The notes under the pieces are model-generated. The model worked only from the letters and a program-made list of their open reading frames with translations, searched no databases and was not told the origin of the DNA. A stretch of 64,000 bases of DNA from Gymnogyps californianus (Eukaryota; Chordata; Aves; Accipitriformes; Cathartidae), in NCBI RefSeq assembly GCF_018139145.2, contig NC_059500.1, forward strand, positions 19,840,101 to 19,904,100. Reading direction: 5' to 3'. A program made the position numbers and the translations under genes. Shown here one piece after another: positions 23,064-36,900 of the stretch (position 1 is the first letter of the stretch; every line of letters begins with the position of its first letter).

Positions 23064-23674
23064 TCTTTATATTTACAAGTCAGATGTTCAGAGGTGCCTG
23101 AAGGATCTCAGCATTGAATTTGCATTATCAAAAGAGGAACCAAGAGGCCTGACATGAAAAGCTGGGGATTTTAAACACCTTGTTCACTTTTGGAAAAGGA
23201 GCTTTCAGTCATTGGGGAACTTTTCAGTATCGTTTTTAGACTTCACAGGGTTAAGCTAGTGGAAAAGAGTAGTGTTCTGAAGATTTTTTGAAAGTGTCAG
23301 CAACCCCCCTAAGCCCTGAAGACTACACAAAGCATTTTAAAACAAGATCTTCTTACAAAATACATAGAATATACATAATGCATGCAAATGCAATTGTCTG
23401 GAATGATAATTTGCTCATACTGCTGTCACTTCTCAATATTTAATTAATCAGAAACTGATGCTGATGACGTTTTCCGCTTGCCGTTTGTGTTCTCTGTATT
23501 TCCTGTGAAGCAAGACTGCTAAGCCTTAACTGTAAGTATTTGTTCTTAGTACATTGCCATTAAATGTTTTACTGGTTTTTGGTTTTATCACCCATTGATA
23601 TGAAGCACTGTAACGTGTCAGAAAAAGTGGAAACAGTCTGGGAAATTTAAATTGGTCTGAATAAACAGAGCAGG

Positions 23675-23783
23675 TCTCTCAGCAACCTGATCTAGTTGAA
23701 GATGTCCCTGCTCATGGCAGGGGGTTGGACTAGATGACCTTTAAAGGTCCCTTCCAACCCAAACCATTCTATGATTCTATGAA
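23675..23783 (+). mobile_element. CR1 LINE 3' tail
   Basis: Typical avian CR1 3' end: 'GGGGTTGGACTAGATGACCTTTAAAGGTCCCTTCCAACCC' in overall form, ending in the diagnostic repeats ATTCTATGATTCTATGA at about 23766-23782. It is severely 5'-truncated, as usual for CR1. Confidence 0.92.
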
Positions 23784-25860
23784 AAGGAATCAAATTTGTG
23801 ACTGCGAGCAAAGGAACCTGGGATAAATAGCTCAAGGATCAGATGTGTTAATATCATTTTACTGGGAAATGCTTTCAGAAATATGACTTCACATTGTGTT
23901 TTATATGCTGAAATGCTTAGTGTAATTGTAACACCATTGAAACTTTCGTTATTTCTTCAGTCTTTAGATTGCTTATACTTTGCTGGATGCCATATTTTCT
24001 CTATGTCTGGAAGCATACCTTAATTACATAATGTTTTGGATGGCACATCTCAGAGTTTTGGTTGACAAAGTAATGATTTGGATGGTGAAACAGATTAAAG
24101 AATCCCATTTATATTATTTAATCCATTAAATTGTAGATAATCCTCATTAGAGGCCCAAAAGCCTTACATTGATTGTTGTTTTTCAGTTCAAAATAGACTT
24201 TAGTGGATTTAAATCAAATCCCACAAATGCTACCTGGAAGCTGATTTATTTTTATATCAGTTTTTACATATCTTAAAATATGTCCCTGGTTGCTAGCAGA
24301 AGCAGCGGCAGAGTAGAAACAGAGCAGATGTTTCTCTGATTGTACCTAGGGATATGTCAATGGTAGAGAAATTTTGGCTTGGCAAACTACTGGTGGCATT
24401 TTTTTCCTCATTAAAACACCAGATTGATAAAGTCCATGTACTGCTCTGTTCCAAAATGTTCAGGTTTCTTTAAACATTAGCATTCTTATGATTTCATTGG
24501 CACTGCAGGCTTCTAGGGAACTCACTTTTTACAGATCTCTTCCTTCACATCTTTCCTTCCATCAACCTGACAAGTGAGAAAAAAGTCACCCCTAAGATTG
24601 CCAGTTGTGGCTGCTGCTGAAGGCAAGGGATTACAGTGAATACTTAAAATTCAGTTCCAGGAAAGCTTTTTCCTTTTTGGGGCTATGCCCTGTCTCTCTC
24701 CCAGTTAACAGAAAAGCCAGCACTTTCTTAGATTTAGCAATGTTCTGTGTCAAAATTTTCTAACTTCAGACAGCATAGCCAGGGAAGTGACAGCTTTATA
24801 TGTATCCCTTTGTAGAAGACCTCAGTAGTGTTGTAAATCCGGAGTTTATTCACAACTGTTGTGCTCATACATTGCTATAAAAGCAGACTGATATATCATG
24901 TGACATGCAAACTACTGTTTTCACACTTAGGACACCAATCTGTAAATTCGAACCAGTAAATCTTCTTGAACGTGAAGACAAAATTAGTACTCATTTCATA
25001 AACACATTGGCTATGTATATTATGTCTAATGCAGCAAATGTTCCCCTAGAGGATAAACAATGTCATCCACAGCTAAAGTGTTGTCTTTTAATGTCATGGT
25101 TCATAAATTATAATGTCATTAAGAAATTAGATTCAAACCATTTAGAAAAGCAAAATGAATGTTTGAAATGTAAATTAGAACTTGGATGTTTTTTTCTGCC
25201 TCTTTAGCGTCAGTATAAACTCAGTTCTTACAAGTGGTGTTTGCCTCTGTCAAAGCAAGATACTTGAGAGCACATGAGCGGCGCGTTGGTGAAGCCTTCC
25301 AGCAGGGGTGTTCTTGTTGGCTGACCTTCTCTTCTCTCTGTCTTCTGTCTGTGATGCTTCCCCATTAATTGCATTTTCTGTCTGAGTAGGATTTTTACAT
25401 TTGGTCGTGTAGGATTTGTACATTTGGCAGCCTGTAAGGATCAACTTGGCTAAGGATGTTTTTCTAGTGAGACTAAGAGTATCCACATGTGGTCTTTTCT
25501 GCCAGAAGGTATGAGTGGTAGAAGAGACATTTCACAGCTATGATCTGATTAAATGAAGTTTATCCATAGTTGTGTCTGAGCCTCTTACCAATTCAAAGAT
25601 AGAGGCATGATTCATGCCTCTTCCTTCAGACCTAGAATAGGTCTGCATGACTACAGATATTATCACAAGTCGTATTTCAGCCGTGACCTGAATGAGCAAA
25701 ATTGTCAGGTGTCCCAGTCCTGATTTCTAGAGGAAAATAAGATGACCGTGGCTTTCAGATCAATTCATTAGAAAGAACTCCTCTGTGAAAGCTGGGACAG
25801 GAGCAGGTCATCTGTGAGGGACAGCTAAGAAGACAGGGACAAGTTCATACTGTGGCAAGC
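23784..25860. other. Intergenic DNA, no gene seen
   Basis: AT-rich sequence with a 100-residue ORF at 24905-25207 that has no recognisable domains, start context or splice support. No repeat was identified. Confidence 0.45.
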
Positions 25861-25959
25861 TGGGATAAACATGAAGTTAAGGCTTCAGGTTTCCTCTCCT
25901 TTCCTTCCCTTCTCTTCTCTTCCCTTCCTACTGACTTTTTCAGAGATTTACAAAAAATT

Positions 25960-26700
25960 TAGCTCATCTGCCTGCACAGTGACTTATATCACTACCTCAT
26001 GGCTACACAGTGATCAGTGGCTCAGCTGCAGGCCCCATCTGTATTTTTCAAAAGTTACCATTGGGAGAGTAAGTGACAAGTCCTCACTGGAGCAGCTTCC
26101 AGCAGTACAACGATAACTGTGCCTCTGTCTTCCAGTGGATGCTATTGCCTCTGCTATTAAGACATCAGGATGCTGGCAAGAAATCAAGTGCAACTAGCTC
26201 ATCCTGAATCACAGCAAGGTCAAAATTGTGCTGTGAGATGATGCTTTGACTACCTGTGTAAGATACTGTTTCCAGCAGTATACAGACCTCTGTGTCACTC
26301 TGTGAAGCCTTGGCATCCTGTCTGAAATTGGATAACCAGGTAGTGTCAGTATCTACAAATGCCTTACTTAACATTTAGCCTGCCTGGAAACTTTGTCTCT
26401 CTCTGCTGGGCAAGGACCTGATAAAGCAAACTGAATTTTGTTGAGATCTTGAACAAATCTTGGCTGCTTCAGTTGAAGCTGGCTGGCTGAGGCTGTTCGG
26501 ACCTCATCTGTCACTGAGCTCCTATCTAGCTTTGCATCTACTTTTCCAACAGGATCATCTTCAAAGTCATGAATTGTCTGAGTTGAATGAGGTAGAAAGC
26601 AGTTGTCCTTCCCTAAACCTGTGCTTTTGTCACCTACTAGTGTTGCCTTTCTGTATCTACCTAGTAGTAATGTCAGCAAAACAAGCAAATTTAATAGAAA
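25960..26700 (+). mobile_element. Possible fossil LINE, L2-like (weak)
   Basis: Several short translated blocks follow the order seen in the C-terminal part of L2-type reverse transcriptases (a 'LNHSK-K-VL'-like block at about 26200-26230, then a 'LG-L----NQVVSVS'-like block at about 26310-26350). Stops and frameshifts are frequent. The similarity is by eye and could be coincidence. Confidence 0.3.
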
Positions 26701-29700
26701 CTATATTTTCAAAGGATCTTCCCAGGCATTCAAAGCTATAGAAGCTAAAGTGATGCCTTGGGTGGTGGTGGGGTGGGAAGCAAGCTTCTGGCATGAGTAA
26801 TCTCATGAGCTGTCGGTAATATCATGCAGGTAATGGCTATAAGAGTGAGCACATGCCTAGGATTCTGGATAAATAGTTCAAGTTAGTTAAATTACTTGCT
26901 TGATTCTAAAATTGTAGTCCACTAACCAGTTGCAAATTATATGTATTTTGTTTTCTGAATAACAGATGTGTTTGGAAGGCATCGTATTTCATAATAATAG
27001 AATTGTTTTTTAACAGAACTCTGGGCTTCCCAAGGAAGTGTCTTTCAGAATTGGCTTGGAGACAGAAAAAGAGGTCTTTTAGATACTCCAGTGTCTTTCC
27101 AAAGAATGCAGCTACAGCTCCTTTCTCAGGGAACTGAGAAATGATCATATATGATTATAGATAGCTATAGATCATGAGCTGTTTGCTGTTTTATTAGGAA
27201 CATTATCCCTACAAACTTTAAAGGGTAGCAGACCCTATTGTTCGCAGCTGCCCGTCCTGGAGCAGGAGAAATAAGTATGATTCATGTAAGAGGACTCTGT
27301 GACTGAGGAGCAGGAAAAAGGCTTCACACACTGTCACAGCCATCTCTGACCCAGACCCAACTACTTATAAAAGCTCAGAAGCTGCAGTGGTAGTTCCACT
27401 TCTCTCATAAAAATATTGGCAGTAGAAAAGAGAGTTTGGTGTTTTGAGGATTTGGCTTTCAAAACAGCCTTGGAATTTTACGTACCAGCCTGGAAAGTGC
27501 TGCAAGAAACTCTGAAAGAAATTGTCTAAAAAAAGTAGCCAGAAAATGCACATGGGAGTAGAGTGAGTGGGCTAACAGAAGTGGTGAATGCCTGGCCTGA
27601 CTTCAGGTGTCATCAAAGCTGCCATTGACTTCAGGGGGCCTTAAATCAGGAGTAAAAGTCTGATGTCAAGAGCTGCGTGGTGACCTAGTTCAGACTAGTA
27701 TCACCACAACACCAGGAAAGACTATATTCAGCTACATCAAATCTTGCGTACTTAGAGACTACACATCACGTTTAGCCCCATCTCACGATCGGTGTGGTAA
27801 ATTCAGTAGGACCTGGAGAACTGACTTGCTCTAGTTTATCCTGGAAATAGGGGTGTAATTTTGAAGAGAAGAAACAGTGAAAAGACAAGCAGTTCATGTT
27901 TATTTTGTATACCTTTTTTCCCCCAAGAAATCCCAACAGCGCAAAAAGAAAAAGATAGACTGAGGAAAGTAATAAGAACAAGGCCATATTACACTCAGAA
28001 ATACATATTTTTAGTCCTGTCTTCTGTTTCCTTTTTCACTTGAAGGCAAAAGAAAAGTGTCATTAAAGTTTCCCAGTGACAACACATAGCCCTGGTGGCT
28101 ACTACCATTGACTCTGAAAGGAGTAAGAATCAGAAGGGATGACATAAAATGCAATCTTTACTCAAATTCTAGTTGATAGGATACAGCTGAGGTACTTTGT
28201 TTTAGGAAGAAACAGGTTCAAAAAGTTTCAAGGATGAATATGCTTTTTATTTTCAAGAATTATTGCTATGAATCATGTTGGCGTAACCTCTTTTGTGAAT
28301 GTAGTTATAGATTGCATATTTCAATTAATTTAATTTTTATTTAATTCCATTTTCCTGCCTTGGTTCAACCACACAGGAAACAGGAGTAGCAATATTGGAC
28401 TTTGAGAAAAATGTAGAGAAATAGGGAGAAATCACTTTGATTAGACTGGAATACTCTTTGGACACCAAAGGATTTTTTTCTGCAGAAGGACTGAAGTAGA
28501 TGTTTCAGAAGTTGCCAGTTAAGAGAGACCTAAAAACTAGTAACAGAGCTATCTTGCTCTTCTCTCAGCATGGCAGAACAGTAGCCTAAGAGATGAGTAC
28601 TGTAGATAGGGAGCTGTTTTTGGAGTTCAGCTGCTTTTACTGACCCCCTTTTCTCTTCCTGAATGTAATGTCTAGGGGCCAAGAACCATGATTATTCAGC
28701 AAGACAAGAGTTCCCAAAAGTTTTCATGGTTTCATCAGCCCAACATGTAACTTTAACATATCTGCAGTTATGAGGCTGTCATTATAGCACTACATCCAAA
28801 GGTCATCAAAGGAGTGTTTCCTCTTGAATTTCAGAGGAAGGGGCATTGGATCAAGACCTTTTGTGTTTACTCATAATTATTCAGAAAACTTTTCAACAGA
28901 AGATCTCTGCAGTAGATAGAATTGGAGAGGAAAAGGTAACAAGTCTGAGTACTCACTCACTAATGATAATACTAGGTCCCCATTTTACATTAGGCCCCTG
29001 CATGTTACTGTATGTTATTGAGGATTAGACAATGAATAACATTGATGAGAAGATTATCCTCTTTCTCTGTAACTGGAGCTCCATGTTATTTTTTGTTGTT
29101 TCATAGTCTACACTCCTTAATCTGCTTTTGTTCAAGGCCTTTTCCCCAGTCACTGAAGAGGGGAACTGGTATGTGTGTAAGAACCAGAGATGGTACAGGG
29201 CCTAGCACATAGCCCGTGAGATGCTACTATCAGCAAGAAGTCTGACTGTGGGGAGGCAGGGTCTGTAATGTGGTATAAAAACAAACTGATGGGAATCCTT
29301 ATGGGTGCAACAGGACAAGCCAGACTCAGAAACTTTACTTATTGCACTGTGAGGATGCCCTTTTGTGTTGCACCTAATCTGACTTAATTGTGGGCTGTTG
29401 CCAAAAAGAGGTGTTCTCATTCTTTCTTCTCTCTTCCTGTGTGTCACAAGTGGCAAGCTCTATCCGGTCCTTTATATCATATGCAATAATCATACAGCTA
29501 TGCAGTGAGTCAGATAAACCTGCTGATCTGATCAAGAACATACCCTTCTTTTTTGTAGGTTAGTTATCTGGTGGATCAGTGAACCAAAACAGCTCACTCT
29601 AGAGCTTCATAAGTAATAGATCCAGTTTTACGTCGGTGAGGGAAAGACAGAGAGTAGAAGAGTGGGATAGTGAGAGATGCCTGCTGTTACATAAGATTAA

Positions 29701-30360
29701 ACAGAATATGTAGATGCACCCTAAAAAAGAGCAGGTAGCTATCTAGGACAGACTCAATTCTAGGATCTCATAGTCTATTGGACCTTTCTGTACCTATTTC
29801 CTTTCCACTCAACAGATGTGTAAATGCTTTTGTATTTTTCTTTCCAAAGAATTGCAAAGACTAATTCAACAACACAGTTCCTCTCAGGATTTGTTGTAGA
29901 TTCTGGTGACGACTTGCCCACGTTGCACTCCCATGCTGTTGCCAGCTTCCTTTTGTCTGGTTTTGTACCACTTCTGGTGTCTTGTTAGGCCTACAGAACG
30001 GGGCTGACTGCAGTGGGCTTTTTGAATGGAATAGGAGTGGATTCCTGTTCCTCACACAACTGAGGACAGAGACAAAAAGGTTAAAAGTTATCTAGGTAGT
30101 AAATGATGCTGTTGGTTTTGTTTTGATCAAAACATTCAGGTAGTTGAGCTAAAGCATGCAGCTGTGCTCACACATGTGCAATTCTTGCTAACAGCTTTCT
30201 TGCTGCTCTGCTTTTTTCCTCAGAACTCTTCCCTGTAGCATCATGGCAAGTTACATTATTAATTTCTATTATTAATTAACATACCAAATCAGGAAAACCA
30301 GCTATTATTTGGCATAATTTTAATTTAAAAAGTTTTATTTAGTGCAGTTTTAACGCTGGA
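26701..30360. other. Intergenic DNA, no gene seen
   Basis: Ordinary AT-rich sequence. A short 'CCATTGACTTCAGGGGG' motif at about 27622-27640 resembles pieces of old amniote repeats, but it is too short to assign. No supported gene. Confidence 0.45.
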
Positions 30361-30361
30361 G

Positions 30362-30868
30362 TGGATGATTGGACCCCAGTTCAGGACTTCCCAGTACAAG
30401 AGACATGGACATACTCTAGAGAGTCCAGCGAAGGGCCACAAAGATGATGAAGAGACTGGAGCATCTCTTCTATGAAGACAGGCTGAAAGAGCTGGGACTG
30501 TTCATCCTGGGGAAGAGAAGGCTCAGGGGGATCTCACCAATTTATATAAATACCTGAAGAGAGAGTGCAAAGAGAATGGAACCAGGCTCTTGTCAGTGGT
30601 GCCCAGTGACAGGACCAGAGGCAATGGGCACAAACTGAAGCACAGGAGGCTCTCTCTGAACATCAGGAAACACTCTGTCACTGTGAGAGTGACCAAGTGC
30701 TGGCAAAGGTTGCCCAGAGAGGTGATGGAGTCTCCCTCCTATGAGATATTCAAAAGCCACCTGGCCACGGTCCTGGGCAACCGGCTGTAGATGTCCCTGC
30801 TTGAGCAGGGGATTGGACCAGATGACCTCCAGCTGTCTCTTCCAACCTCAAATGTTCCATGATTCTAT
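30362..30868 (+). mobile_element. CR1 LINE fragment, 3' end including the C terminus of ORF2
   Basis: About 500 bases with the standard CR1 order: '[25 protein letters not shown]' coding block at about 30420-30500, the RGNGHKLKHRRLSLNIRKH block at about 30610-30690, 'CWQRLPREVMESPSYEIFKSHL' at about 30700-30765, then the 3' UTR with 'GGGGATTGGACCAGATGACC' and an ATGATTCTATT end at about 30866. The open frame at 30590-30790 is the decayed end of the CR1 reverse-transcriptase ORF, not a host gene. Confidence 0.93.
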
Positions 30869-33290
30869 TAACCTCCTGTTTTTACTGAGAGTTTGAACTT
30901 CTATCACTTACTGCTTATGACACTTTCTGATGATAAAATACACAGTAATATGATTTCCCAATGTGTTCGACTGTTCTGTATGATTCATCCACAAGAAGAA
31001 ATACCAGAATTACTGCCATATGCACGCTGTCTTTAATCTTACAAAAATAAATACTGAAGCCATTGAGGGTGAAGCAAATTGCTCAGTTTCCTAAAATAGA
31101 ACAAACAGCAACATTATCCTCTTCTTCATCATGCAGAAGTAACTGAAGAATTCTCTGCTAGTAATTAATAAGGAAAAAACCTAAGAGAAACAAGGCAAAA
31201 CCTATATGACTGTGGAGGCAATTCAGGAAAGATTTTGCAATATGTAGTTAAACCCCCAAATCTTAAATGTCCCATTCTCAGAGTTAGCTCCAAGAACAAC
31301 ATTGTACACCATGATCTAGCTGCCACGAACAGGACTTTCAGTAGCTTTACCAAAGGCTCTATTCATCAAATTTAAGGGCACAGGCAAAGGAAATCGATTC
31401 ACTTCTGGACCACTTTCCACTGAATGACTTTCCACTGTGAAATTCATAAAATACAGAGTCTGAATGCTGCAGTACTGTGGCTACTACCAGTTGCAAATGG
31501 ATAAGACCACTGCACACTTTTTCTCAGGCTTTTAGATGAAGCTGTGGTCTTTGTGCTCTACCCTCTGTGGATGAATGTCACTAGGTCATTGTGAATTATT
31601 ATTGCATGTACCCACCACATACTTCATACAACAAGCAGGGATAGCTGAAGAGTGAGTAGGACTCTTGGATCTTGCCTCCCAGACTCATGCCCCTTGTGAC
31701 AGAGAGGCATTGTTACTGCATTGGAACAATTTTTGCTATGTCTTATGATGGTGTATGGATTGCTGTTTGAATTTGTTTTCCAGGTTTAAACGTTCTGGTT
31801 ATTTCAATACCATAATAGAAATAGGGCTGTGGCTGAAGCACAGAATCAAAATCACTGCAAATGTTAAAGTTACAGGTTGTACAGTATCCTCTGACAGCAC
31901 AGAATTCCTCTACAGAACACGCCTCCAAGGCTTTCTGTAGTCTAAATCAAATCGTCCATCTTTGTGGGACTTCCTGAAAGATCAGTTGAGATCACCAGCT
32001 GTTTGCGACAGACATGTCATAGAAGATGCAGCCATGGAATATAGTAAATCCATTTTCTTATGTTGTCAGTCTGCCTTAGTCCTACAGTATCAGCAATGGT
32101 ATCATTTTAAGGCATTGCACTAACTTTTTTCCTGCTCATGTTTCCTGTCTAGGCACTAGCCTGCTTCCCATATGGTGCAGGAACCTTCTTTCAATGTCTT
32201 CTGAAGGGCAGGTTAATTTTTTGTTATCTCTCCACACACACACCTTATTATTGAGCTCATTTCAGATACTCGTACAGCATGTCTGATTTTTCCCTTATAC
32301 TTCATAATTCTCATCCCTTTTATCTTTAAAGTTTAGCACTCTGCTAACATCAGTTAAGCAACTTTTGAGACAGCCCACTTGAAGGAAAACAACGTAAGTA
32401 AAGCTGTTCTGACATAGATTGTCACCTCAGAAGTGCCAGAGGTGTGGACAGTGCTTTATAAAGTCATCTGTTCTTCAGCTGCTGGGAATGAAATGTGACA
32501 GTGCAATCTCTATTTGCAGCTGGCTGTAAAAGGCAGAGGCACTGGGAATGGGAGATTCCAGTGTCCTAATTCTGTTTCGTAACGATTGTGTTTGTGTCCT
32601 GGGACAAATAACAAAAGCCCCCCAAATACTGCACATATGTTTAGCTGTTGACATGACATTTGTTCCACTGATTTCAAAGAATATATTTTTATGTATGAAG
32701 TCTAAACCCATACTTACTCCATGTAGGATCAAGACATTTTTTCACTGACTTGGTTTCTTCATCTGGAGGATAGCCATCTGCTATGTTAGTGATACTGATA
32801 ACAGGCTTTATAGATAAAAATTGTGAAGGAGGTGCTAATTGCCACTAATTCTTTTTACTTGTTCCTACCATTTATTCTTGGCCAAATTTAAAAAAATCTT
32901 AATGGAATAAAGTCTGAGTAAAACTTAAATAAGGTTTGTGATACCTTACCTTTCTGTTCATTTTTAACTGAACATAATTGTCTGCTAGACAAAAGCAGCT
33001 TCCTCTTATACTACTGATTGCTTCAGGAAGTTCCAGATTTTCTCCTAAATATATAATAGCTGAACCACCCTCATAATGTCCTAAAGGGCATACCACTTCT
33101 GTAGGCTTCTTTTTGGCAGATGTACTCAAAAGTGAATGTTCTAGGCTGCAAGTGAAATGCTGTTTGAGGACTTCTTGACTGCATGTACGCTTACAAGTTT
33201 GGACCACATAAATGTGTACAGAGATGTTTTGAAACAAGCCAGATCTGCTTATTATTCCAACTTAATTGCTGAACGGGCAGACTGCCCTAC
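30869..33290. other. Intergenic DNA, no gene seen
   Basis: AT-rich. Short ORFs at 31743-31940, 32475-32748 and 32899-33237 show no recognisable domain. A short CA run lies near 32234. Nothing supported. Confidence 0.45.
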
Positions 33291-33299
33291 TCTCTTGTA

Positions 33300-33990
33300 A
33301 CTTTTTATTGCAGGGAAGCTGACTAATCTGGCTCTTCCTCCATCAACAGAACTTTGTGAACTGTTCACATCCCACTTTGAGAACAAAATTAAGATCATTG
33401 TGAGTCAGCTGCCCTCTAACGAAGCTGCCAACACTAACAATTCTGTAATTCCAAGTCTTGAGCCTGTCACAATTCTCAAACTACAAATACTTTTGGCATT
33501 TTATGCTCCAGCACCTCAGGGCACTACTATGTTTTGCCAAATCTTTGGTCTAAACAGTTACAGTTTTTCTTGATTCTCTAATCCCTCTGGGTTCTCACAT
33601 TGTTAATCTTTCTTTGATGGTGGAGAACTTCTTAATAATGCCACAAAGTAAAACAATTATCAGTCCAGTTTTAAGAAGAAAATCTGTTACCAATAGAAGA
33701 TCCAGCACGTTGCCATCTAATATTCAATCATCTTTCTTTTTTTTATTTTAGTGACTGTAACACATTGCAAATGTGGCAATATCTTTCAAAGAAGGTCTCT
33801 TGGCTTCCTCTCAGGCTGGACCCTGTCCTCTGCACTGTGAGGAGTTTATTCTTCAGAGTTTATTTTTGATCTTCGTACCTTGACTGATGATGAATTTTTT
33901 GCTGCTGCTGCTGCTTGACCTCTCTATTTCCTTTGGCATTATTTTGATCACAATATAATATTAGGTCTCTTGGCAACCCAGATTGATTTA
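33300..33990 (+). mobile_element. Fossil LINE, probably L2 clade
   Basis: A broken reading frame gives blocks in the order expected of an L2-type reverse transcriptase. An 'ELCELFTSHFENKIKII-SQLP' block at about 33345-33415 resembles the segment before the RT. A 'LLNNAT/PILKKKSV-P-DPARCHLISN' block follows at about 33630-33730. A 'LLLLDLS-SFGIILITI-LLATQ' block at about 33900-33985 resembles the conserved 'LLDLSAAFDTVDHSILL' motif. Stops and frameshifts throughout mark it as ancient. The clade is assigned by eye. Confidence 0.6.
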
Positions 33991-36900
33991 GCTCTTGTTT
34001 TCATTCAGATCTATTATGCGCATAGTCATTCTGCCTGTCTCTTTCTGTCCCTCTCTCTCACGCATATATTCACAGGCTCACACACTCAAGAGTATCTTGT
34101 ACATACCATAGCACAAAGCAGGCAAGCAGAAGTGGTCTGATGGTTAATAACCAACTCTCCTGGCCAATGTGTGGGTTTTATTCACTGTAATTCAATTAAT
34201 AGTTGTAATACCTAGCACGTACACCATTTTTCATCAGAAGGTATGAAAGCTTTTTACAAAGATGCATAAGAACTAGTATCTCTGTAGAGACACTGTTGCA
34301 GACAGGGAAGTTTGCCTGTTATATTATTGGGGAGAGTAGCTAGTCTGGGAACAAGGTATCAGCACAAGTATCATGAAGAAAGGGGTATCATTCCTGAAGT
34401 CTCATGGTTTTTCAGCCATCCTGTCTCAACCTATGTATATGACACAGTTTTGTGCACACTGTTCAGGATATAGACAGGTTTAGATCCTGTTTCTTTTAGT
34501 CTCTATCTGTCTCAGTGCGAATCTTGTATGTCATTTGCAAAATGTTCGTTTCCAGGCCATTTTATGTGTACAGCACTGTCGACTAGGTATTCATTTGCCC
34601 GGACGTAATTTAATGCTATACAGTCTGGCAGGTCTGCTTAGGTATTCAGGTGTTAGATCACTTCATTTTGCGGTGCAGTATCTATTAGCACTGGTCTTTT
34701 GCTCAGCTTTTCTTGAAATGTAAAACAAAGACATGTAAAGGTAAATCACTAGTCATTGGTTCCAGGAAGGAATGGCACCTAGTTTTCTTGTTTGTATTCT
34801 TTATCGATGCTCAAGGTATTCCTGCCTCATAAATCAAATGCCCTTTTTTACCAACTCTTGTCTTATAGACAACTAACAAGTATTATTCTCAGCCTTTTTT
34901 TGGTTATATTTGGTATTTGTTGTGTTTCTTGAAAAGACTGCCAAAATACTGGTTTGTTCCACTTTGTAAATTATATTATTTTAAATGTTTTATGTAGTCA
35001 AGTCCTCTTAATGTCAACATCTATTCTCCAGAATGTTTTGAAATTATCTGGGATATTTCAGTAAGTGATCTGACTTTCCTCAAGTAGAAAGTGAAATCTT
35101 AAAACGTTAGAAAAATGAAATCTTAATTCCATTCTTCTTGGGTCATTGTTTCCGAGATTTGTAAGAATATATGAAATATTAAGGGTGTATTTAATCAAAA
35201 AAATATTTTAGATGAGTCCAGTAATCAAGCACTAAAGGTATCAAATACTAGTGATTTTTTTCAGCAGACTTTACATGGGAAAATGCTTAAAATATGGCTT
35301 TTAAGTGGCTGTAACTGTAGCATAATGAAGGTTGTGTTTTTCATTGTCTTTTAGATTTTCTGTACTGCATGTGCTCTTTTGAGGGGCTTCAGTGCAACCA
35401 GTCCTGAAAACCTAACCTGTGTTCTAAAAGTAAAGCTGCTTTTTTTCTGATCACACCATATCACAGATAATAAAGATTAAAGAATCAGAGGTTAGCTAAT
35501 AAATCTGCTTATCTCATATAAATGGAAGAGTATCTAGCTCATTCTCCCACAGCTGTGTTGATTCTACACAACTACCATGAATTAAAAGTGGTAAAAAATA
35601 TCACAGAAAATAGAAGAAGGAAGAGCAGCTATGACTCAATGCAGACCAGGAGTAAGGCTGTTGGAAGGTGCCATTTTTATATAGTCACTTTGCTGACCAC
35701 AGTCACACTTTGATTTTAAACAGATACAATTGTACCAATCTTGGTGTAAAAGGCTTAGGAACTGTTTTCAGTACAGTTTAAACTTCCCATTGAATAAGCT
35801 GAAATTAAGTACGCTTAACAATAATAACTTTTTTGAAATTGTAACTTCCACATCCTTATTCAAGCTAGTAGGTAACTAACTGGTCTTTTTCTCAGGTATA
35901 TACCTTGTTCATTTGTCAAGGGAAAATATGTTCCAAAATTCTAATGAATACTAAACCAGATCTAATAAATCCAGTATCATACTCTGTATTGTGCAGAGTC
36001 TATTCCTTCTGACAGAACCCTTATTGATTTGCAATCTACTTCTTAGGATGCAAAGGTAACATATTACATAGTCATCAGATTAATTTCCAGAATTCTGTAT
36101 CTGTCCATATGTGCAGAATTTAACAGAAATGATTGGAGATAAGTGTTTTGTGACTCAAGTTCAAATTGTATTCAGGGAACACTATATTGCCTGCACACAC
36201 ATCAGCATACCATTTCCCTTTCTGGAAAACTCTCTTTTATAAAAAATATTACCGAAAATAGCCATTGAGTGCACTTCATGGAAGATACACTCTGAAGATT
36301 GTGTCTTTGAACGTTGTCTTGTTCAAAGCCTAAAAAGGCTTTGTGGAAAAACTGAATTCTCCTGCTGAACCTGAAAGAGGTTCTCAGGTTGTTCTGAATT
36401 CAGTCCGTGAATGTTATCACCCTTTGTACATGATTAGGCAAAGTTAAAAAGAAGTAGTAATAATGATTCTGTCATTCCTTCAGGTCATGTGGTTTTAGCT
36501 GAGGAATCATTTTCCCTCCAAATCACTATTCAAGAGAATTACTGTAGTCTTTACCCATGGCATAAATCTATATTAAAATGATTCTTACTGCTTTTGTCTA
36601 AAGTACGTGATCAAAGCATGCAATTCTTAAGTATTTTCCAGCAATGGTAAGATGGATGATAAGTGCCTGATTTAAAAATGGAAGCTTTGTACTCTTGAGT
36701 GCAGTGTTTATTATAGCACTTGTCCTGCTGAAAACAGTGGGACTTGGGACGTGCTGATGGCATCAAAATTTGCCCATTCTTATTATCTCTTGCTTACCAA
36801 AAACTTAAATAAAAAGAAATTGTACAGTAAGGGAGCTTCTCAAAGTGCATGTTTTGTCTTTGCTTAACATACTTCCTTCCTTCTAGCTCTATTATTTTTG

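Noticed and set aside
26368..26688. 106-codon minus-strand ORF
   Set aside because: Matches nothing I recognise and overlaps a possible fossil LINE on the other strand.
27610..27660. Short motif resembling an old amniote interspersed repeat (CCATTGACTTCAGGGGG)
   Set aside because: Too short to assign to a family by eye; kept only as a note in the intergenic entry.
30590..30790. 66-codon ORF with conserved look
   Set aside because: It is the C-terminal end of a CR1 ORF2 fragment, not a host gene.
36320..36345. Small hairpin as a possible microRNA
   Set aside because: The stem is only about 6 bases, far below a microRNA precursor.
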